This document shows, piece after piece, positions 58,401 through 64,000 of a stretch of 64,000 bases of DNA. The stretch covers positions 19,108,056-19,172,055 of the forward strand of contig NC_133108.1 in assembly GCF_022965805.1 (NCBI RefSeq), written 5' to 3'. Position numbers and translations under genes: made by a program. How positions within the stretch are numbered: the first letter of the stretch is position 1; each line of letters opens with the position of its first letter. This DNA is from Primulina eburnea. Lineage: Eukaryota; Streptophyta; Magnoliopsida; Lamiales; Gesneriaceae. The notes under the pieces are model-generated. The model ran no database searches. It saw nothing but the letters and a program-made list of their open reading frames with translations, and was not told where the DNA came from.

Positions 58401-59101
58401 ATCTAGGAGTTGGGAGTCGAACTTACCATTGGTAGAGTTCACCTATAACAATAGCTTCCAGTCTTCTATTGGTATGGCACCGTATGAAGCTTTGTATGGC
58501 CGCAAGTGCCGATCTCCTGTTCATAGGGATGAAGTAGGAGAGAGAGCAGAGTAGGGTCCCAAGATTGTTCAGCAGGCAGCAGATGTAGTAATCAAGATCC
58601 GTGATAGGATGAGGACTGCTCAGAGTCGACAGAAGAGTTATGCCGATCAGCGGAGGAGAGACTTAGAGTTTGCAGTGGGCGATCATGTCTTTGTGAAAGT
58701 GGCACCTATGAAGGGTGTCATGAGATTTGGCAAGAAAGGGAAGCTCAGTCCGAGATTCATTGGACCGTTTGAGATCCTCGACAGAGTTGGGACGCTAGCG
58801 TATCTTGTGGCTCTTCCGCCGAATCTGGCCAGAGTACACAATGTGTTCCACGTCTCCATGCTGAGAAAGTACATGGCGAATCCTTCGCATGTGCTGAATT
58901 TCGAGCCGTTGCAGCTTACTCCGAACTTGTCCTAATGAGGAGAGACCAGTGCAGATCCTAGACCGGCAGGAGAAGAAACTTCGGAACAAGTTGGTTAAGC
59001 GAGTCAAAGTCAAATGGCTCAATCATTCAGAGGAGGAAGCTACGTGGGAGTCTGAGTCATAGATGAGAGAGCGTTACCCCGAGTTATTCGGTGAGTTCTA
59101 A
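55428..59101 (+). pseudogene. G pol: protease, RT, RNase H, integrase, chromodomain-like tail
   Basis: Order and motifs: knuckle end LLQC, 200-bp intron (55522-55721), protease LIDSGATHSF and [58 protein letters not shown], RNase [49 protein letters not shown], integrase SIHPGSTKMYKDLQLLYWWP, CLTCQLVK, TMDFVTGLP, SIVSDRDPRF, QSERVIQILEDLL, GPF module and tail VKRVKVKWLNHSEEEATWES..YPELFG. Lesions: 1-base deletion near 56411; stops at 56752-56754, 57709-57711, 58552-58554 and 59060-59062; 1-base insertion near 58933. At least two of the stops are C-to-T changes from glutamine codons. Confidence 0.93.
55522..55721 (+). other. Candidate spliceosomal intron in G between gag knuckle and protease
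   Basis: GTACCT at the left and ATCTTTCAG at the right, 200 bp, T-rich, with in-frame stops. Removing it joins ..LLTG to RIFISSSTTKALIDSGATHS in one frame, which aligns with the continuous H text (..[21 protein letters not shown]). Phase 1. Confidence 0.78.
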
Positions 59102-59120
59102 TTTCGAGGACAAAATTTCT

Positions 59121-59137
59121 TTTAAGGGGGGAAGGAT
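59121..59137 (+). other. Polypurine tract of G
   Basis: TTTAAGGGGGGAAGGAT after TTTCGAGGACAAAATTTC, next to the 3' LTR. Confidence 0.9.
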
Positions 59138-62100
59138 TGTAGAACCCGTAAATCAGTCTACGTATAAGCCATGCATAATTCTATACTTTTAAAATTTAAT
59201 TGACTTCATTGCATGATTATTTTAAATGTATTTCTTTGAAGTTAATTATTATTTCAGTTCAGTAGTTTGATTTTTTTTAGCATTTCAGTTATTTCAGTGA
59301 GGCCGGACCGGAGTCGGAGTTTAGAGATAAATTTAAGATTTCAGAAAATATATCCAGGATTTTATTTAGCTAGCAAGTAAGTTAATTTAAGTTAAAAAGA
59401 AGTTTAAGGAATTATTTAAGTTATTTGAGGTGAGTAGAAAAATAATTTATTTAAGTTCCTAAATTAAGGGGTTAGTTCACTAAATTAATCAAAGGATTAG
59501 TGAGGCTTTTAAAGGATTACTAAATTACTAGATAATCAATATTCTCCCCTTCATTTTTATTTCAAAAATTCGGCCACCCCTTAGGGTAGTAAACAATTCT
59601 TTTGCCTTATCACCTTTTTTCTTTGAATTTAATTAGTAGATTAATTCTTGGATTTTTGGGAGCACCTTTTAATTATCTAACAAGCATTATCCTAACCTAG
59701 TCTAGCTAAAGAAATCGGCCACCCCATCCTTTAGCACCCCAACAAATCGTTGGATATCAAACAACATTTCAAACTTGAAAAGAAGGTAGACTTGGTATCC
59801 CTTTATTAGTGGATCTCTCCCTCACTCTCCCAACCATTCTCCCCCCCCCCCCCCCCCCATTAATTTCGAGATTTCATAGCACTTTTGAGAGGAGAAAAAT
59901 CGTGAGTCTTAGCTAGAAGGAAAGGGAGAGAAATCGAGTAGCAAGAAAACAAGAGAAACGTTCCACTCCTCCGCGTCGCGTCGTCGTTATTTCGTTCGTT
60001 TGTTTCAAACGAAAATCCAAGGCATGTCTATACTTTTTCTAAACCTCAATCAAGTCCTATTAGCATATTTTAACATTACATGATCATCATTTCACAGTAA
60101 AACCGAAGTATATCAAGAGTTTTCAAAAAAAAAAATGCAAGTGCAGAATTTTCGGTTCCTCCTTGTGCAGTTCACGATTTTGCTTGATTGTGTGTATTCA
60201 GGTGATTGGCTCGACTCCAGGCTCCAAGGGCGACTTATATACATGTAGTAGGATGCATTAGGACCATGTTGGTCCATTCAAACCAGCCCCATGCTTGCTG
60301 GAAATTCAGAATGACAGCAGCTTTTCTTTTGCGTCGCTTATGTTCGAATTTTTGGTGTTTGCTGTCAAAAAGGGGATGTTCCCGATCTTGGCTGCCCTAG
60401 GGGCTATAGCCAGGGTTAGAACATCTCCTTGTGATGTTTAAGATGTGACCAAGTAACCCTTTTGAGGCTTGGTCCACGACAAGGTCGGTTTTTAAATCAA
60501 AACGCAAGAGCAGCCCCATCGGTCTTCAAAATTCTGGATTTTGTGTGAGTTGAGTTTCGAGTTTTTGGTGGATTGGTATGGATCTTGGTTGGCCTATGGC
60601 CATTAGCCACGGTTCATACCATACCGCGAGATGTCTAGATTGTGCCATGGTCGATCGAATGTCCACTGGAACGACGCTAGACAACCAACGAAGCAAGAAC
60701 AGCCCCTCCCCTCTCGGCCTTCAGTTTTTTTTACAGCAAGTGTGTTCGTTTTGTTGTGGCGTGGGGTGAATCTTGGTTGGCCTAGGGCCCTTAGCCACGG
60801 TTTACACCTTGTCCCTAGATGTCTAGATCGTGCCATGGTCAATGAAATGGCCACTAGAACGACACGAGACAACAAGCGAAGCCAAACTCCCTACGCGCGC
60901 AGGATTTCCTTCTCAGCTAGGTGTGTAGTCTCGTTTCTGGTGTGGTGCGAATTGTGGCTGGTCTTGTGCCCTTTGCCATGGTTCGAATCATTCCTTGGGA
61001 TGTTGGTAAGAGTCTCTGGTTGGTGGTTCACGCCCCTAATGGCCGATAGTCTCGAAACCAACGCAAGTCTTGTAGTTGCGCAGCTGCTGGAATTTACAGC
61101 AAGTTGCTGTGTCGGTTCAGAGGCTCGTTTGAGTTCTCGGTCAGCCTTTAGCCTATGGCCTTGGACTGGACAGTGCCCCTTTGAGTTGGGAAGGTCATGT
61201 TTTTGACCGTTTGTGATTCGGATCATTTTTGAGGTCGTACGAGAATTTACGGTGCGATGTGCCAAATTGACTCTCGAAAGAGCGTTTCATGTCTTGGCCT
61301 CCATTTCACCTAGATTTCGACCCTATCATCTTAGGAGCATTATTTTATGATTTTCAGCATATTTTAACCATGACTATATGTCGGTTCAGTGTCGGCGTCA
61401 GAGTCGCACTTTTTGAACGTAAATTGCATAGTTGGCCAAGTTTAAGCTATTGCATATTTTTCATGACAGTTAGGTTGCATCGAGCCTGGGGACGATCCAA
61501 TCCAATCCAGTTGGTAACATATACAGGAATTTTCATTATGCCAGTTAATTATTTTACGTGCATTAAATAGAAAATGTTTATTTTTTTGAGATTTATGCGA
61601 TATGGCTTGTGGTTCATTCACTATGTGGGAGTATTATTTTATACGGTCGCCAGTGACCGCTCAGTTCAGTTTGGTACCACCCGGTCGCCAGTGACCGGCC
61701 AGCTCAGTTCAGTTTCAGACTCCCCGGTAGCCAGTTACCGATCAGTTCAGCTTAGTGCAGTGGCCACAGGCGTAAAGCATAATCTCAACAGAAAATTTTA
61801 CTAGTTATTTCAGTGCAGGGATCCAAGGAGCAAATATTTTTACTGTGATTTTCAGTTCAGTTATGCACGTATCATAATTGCTCAGCACAGATTATTTTCA
61901 GAATGCCTCATGACATGATATTTTATCCCATGCATATTTTACTTCAGATTTTACTTGTTACCTGCGATATATGCATGCTGAGTCTTTAGGCTCACTAGAC
62001 TTGATTGTTGTAGGTACTGTTGAGGCATGGCTGAGGGCGGGGACCAGTGAGCCAGCTTGGGTCGGCAGTAGTGGCACCCGAGGACCTCAGTGCAGCAGTT

Positions 62101-62306
62101 GTTATTTTATTCCACAAACATTTTATCAGTCGTTGGATATTTTTAAATTGTGATTTTAGGCAAACTTGATTTTCTTCCGCTGCGTTATTTTAAACTTTGA
62201 ACTGGATTTATCAGTTGATTTTATGAATGAGGCCATTTAAGTTCTTTTAAAAAGAAAATTTTTAATTTTCCGTAAATTTTCAAGTAAGGATTTTAGGGCT
62301 CTTACA
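59138..62306 (+). mobile_element. 3' LTR of G (3.2 kb)
   Basis: TGTAGAACCCGTAAATC.. to GGGCTCTTACA. Uninterrupted; compared with the 5' LTR it lacks about 50 bp near 61396. A 191-codon frame at 60631-61206 is not conserved in the 5' copy and is rejected as a gene. Confidence 0.95.
61644..61740 (+). repeat. Three covarying hairpins in G 3' LTR
   Basis: The same three stem-loops as at 45150-45246, all arms intact. Confidence 0.92.
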
Positions 62307-62694
62307 ATCTCACTTGGCCTAAACTTCAATCAGATTTCTCTCCAATCATTCTTTTCATTTTGGTTGAGGAATTCTAACACTTCTCAAAGAAAAATCTTCT
62401 TATTTTTCTGGTGCAAAATAAGAGTGGTTCTAGCTAATTGGTGGTGGGCCTAATTTTGGAGCAAGGAGGCTTGTAGATTGTTTTGCCATCAAGAGCTTAG
62501 TTGTATATCAACTAATTTGGAGCCAACATCAATCTCAAGAGATTGATAGGTATACTTTTCTTAACACCCTATGTATGACATATTGTGTTTTGTATTTGCT
62601 ACACACTATAGTTGAGGTGTTCGGTTTTTCTTGCTAAAAATTAAATTTTTGAAACTTCCGTTGCGCAACCGACACCGTAACCGATCCCCTTTCA
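62307..62694 (+). mobile_element. S 5' LTR, segment 3
   Basis: 62307-62311 is G's right target duplication. The rest aligns with S2 from about 30235 (TTCTCTCCAAT..) to its CCTTTCA end, including GGTGGTGGGCCTAATTT. Confidence 0.85.
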
Positions 62695-62696
62695 AG

Positions 62697-62709
62697 TGGT
62701 ATAATGAGC
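62697..62709 (+). other. Degenerate primer-binding site of S
   Basis: TGGTATAATGAGC two bases after the LTR end resembles TGGTATCAGAGC with one substitution and a base inserted. Confidence 0.6.
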
Positions 62710-64000
62710 TAAGAATACTATTTTGTGTAGCATATACATAATATTATATTAAGGGCAATTTCTAACCGCGTGAGATGAATTTTTGCAACAAAAATCAAGG
62801 CCTAGAAAAGGGGTTTTTCGGGCAGCATGTTGCTGCCCATTTTGGGCAGCTCGTGCTGCCCGAGGGGCTGCCCATTTCAGGAAGCAAAGGCAGACCGAGG
62901 GGCTGCCCGAATCCCTCTATTAAAAATAATAATAAAAAAATTTGTTGGCCGGAATCCGGCGACGGCGATGACGACTAGGGTTTTCAAAATTGTTTTGGAT
63001 TATCAAAGTGTCATGGGCCTTGATGTTGTTGGGCCATTAGATGGCTAACATATTTGTGAAATTTAAATGGGCCAAAATGATTTTGGTGAAAAATGATTTT
63101 TTGGGTCCTTAAATTTAAATTTACAAAAGTTGCAAATATTTTCTCATGAAATAAATAATTGAAGTTGGACTTTAATTATTTATAGTAAATGGTGATTTAC
63201 AAGAAATTCGGTTATAAATAAATTAATTAGAAAGTAGATAAAGGTGTTTGTTTACTTTGTTAATTTAGTTTATAATCGTGGTAGTTAGTGATTGGTTCAA
63301 AATATATAATATTGGATCAATTAATTATTGTGATAATTAATTGATAGTGTATGATATGTGATATTATGCATGAAGGATGATCAAAAGCCCAAGCCCAAGA
63401 CCAAGCCCAATTTGTTAGGTGTATGCTAGAATATTTTGTGTTGAATGATTGTAATAATTATCAAATTTATAAAGTGGACTTGGTTTTTGGCCCGTTCCCA
63501 CTCCCATGAGATGTATCCCTATTTTCCATGGATATTTATTTGTAAATATTAGTATAGTGGAAGATCAATATTGTAAAATGGTGGCCTCGATGATTATGAA
63601 GATCGAAGACATGTAAATATTAGAAGCATATGTAATAGTTGCATTTGCATTCCATGCATTTCCCTAGGATTGGACCTAGGCCAGTGTTTAGCTCACACGG
63701 GCCATTAGTATTGGGATGATTGATCATCCTTGTTTTGTTTACTTTTTATAATATATGCATGATATGTTCTAGATAATGAGTATGTGCATTATTATTATGA
63801 TAATAACGAAGTTGCTTGAATCCGGCAAACATACGATCAAACATGGCGAGCTTTTAAATGAAATTAATGATGAGACCTTTTAAAATTAAAAACCTCATTT
63901 TGAATAAGATTCAAAATTAATATCAAGCCCGAAAAGGGGAATTATAAAGTTGTTTATAATTTCCATTTCTTCCATCGACAATGAGTGCATGATGAACGCT
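62710..64000 (+). mobile_element. S internal region (start)
   Basis: Leader-like AT-rich sequence with a hairpin cluster at 62820-62908 and no gag frame within 1.3 kb. A 67-codon frame at 62775-62978 overlaps the hairpins and has no recognised domain. The element continues beyond the window. Confidence 0.6.
62820..62908 (+). repeat. GGGCAGC/GCTGCCC hairpin cluster in S leader
   Basis: GGGCAGC-ATGTT-GCTGCCC (62820-62838) and GGGCAGC-TCGT-GCTGCCC (62844-62861), then two further GGGGCTGCCC half-sites (62864-62873 and near 62899-62908). Seven-bp stems identical, loops different in sequence and length. Confidence 0.9.

Larger units (their letters stand above)
34980..62306 (+). mobile_element. Gypsy (Tekay-like chromovirus) element G with nested H and K
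   Basis: Bounded by 5-bp target duplications ATCTC (34975-34979 and 62307-62311). About 11.3 kb after removing H and K. 5' LTR: 34980-34988 plus 42624-45813; 3' LTR: 59138-62306. PBS, gag, a candidate intron, protease-RT-RNase H-integrase with a chromodomain-like tail and a PPT are all recognisable. Pol has several stops and two frameshifts, so this copy cannot make its own enzymes now. Confidence 0.93.
25606..64000 (+). mobile_element. LTR element S, hosting the nested elements, extends past the window
   Basis: Begins TGTTAGAGTAGGTGCC at 25606. Its 5' LTR is in three pieces (25606-26643, 34498-34979, 62312-62694), recognised by alignment with the uninterrupted solo copy at 28487-30655. After ..CCCTTTCA at 62694 comes a degenerate primer-binding site, then internal sequence to the window end. 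No gag or pol frame is visible in the 1.3 kb of internal DNA seen, so superfamily and coding capacity are unknown. Confidence 0.8.

Noticed and set aside
60631..61206. 191-codon open frame in the G 3' LTR
   Set aside because: The homologous frame in the 5' LTR (44105-44437 region) is broken, there is no recognisable domain, and it lies in LTR tandem modules. Chance frame in GC-richer repeat DNA.

Overview
This is a nuclear plant sequence, most likely from a eudicot. The evidence is one intact 14-exon MLO-family gene with GT-AG introns, embedded in nested Ty3/Gypsy and Ty1/Copia LTR retrotransposons with plant-type tRNA-iMet primer sites, plus an L1-type LINE. I cannot fix the species; an asterid is only a guess from a short dispersed repeat near 21.6 kb. 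There is no microbial operon, CRISPR array or rRNA/tRNA gene.

Layout. 1-5589: right-hand part of a coding-free LTR element (L1) with a 2.8-kb 3' LTR. 5590-6949: right part of a related LTR. 7589-21380 (minus strand): the MLO gene, 500 codons, with every splice phase consistent. Its tenth intron is 9.2 kb because a Copia element (8692-17230, minus) inserted there and was later hit by a LINE (12090-14677, plus). 22453-25605: deleted Gypsy element E. From 25606 to the window end: element S, inserted into E's 3' LTR. The 5' LTR of S is broken twice, first by a coding-free element (LB, 26644-34497) and then by a large Gypsy element G (34980-62306).

Inside the nest. LB carries a solo LTR of the S family (S2, 28487-30655, TSD gtagg) and a short DNA-transposon-like insert. 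G (TSD atctc) was hit 9 bp into its 5' LTR by Gypsy element H (34989-42618, TSD gaacc). It was also hit inside its gag zinc-knuckle codons by K (47025-55420, minus, TSD ccacg), a gag-only element with nearly identical LTRs. H and G have gag, protease, RT, RNase H, integrase and a C-terminal chromodomain-like tail (Tekay/Del-like chromoviruses), but both are broken by stops and frameshifts.

Most interesting signals. (1) The LTRs or leaders of six or more families carry clusters of short GC-rich inverted repeats. The stems are conserved or covary while the sequences differ between families: ACCGC-ACCC-GCGGT in both H and K, CCGGTC-N6-GACCGG in G, CCCGTT-N8-AACGGG in L1/E/LB, GGGCAGC-N4/5-GCTGCCC in S. 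(2) G has a 200-bp GT..AG spliceosomal-type intron between the gag zinc knuckle and protease, absent from H. (3) The MLO gene appears intact despite a 9.2-kb transposon-filled intron. (4) S and LB families are nested reciprocally, which orders their activity in time.
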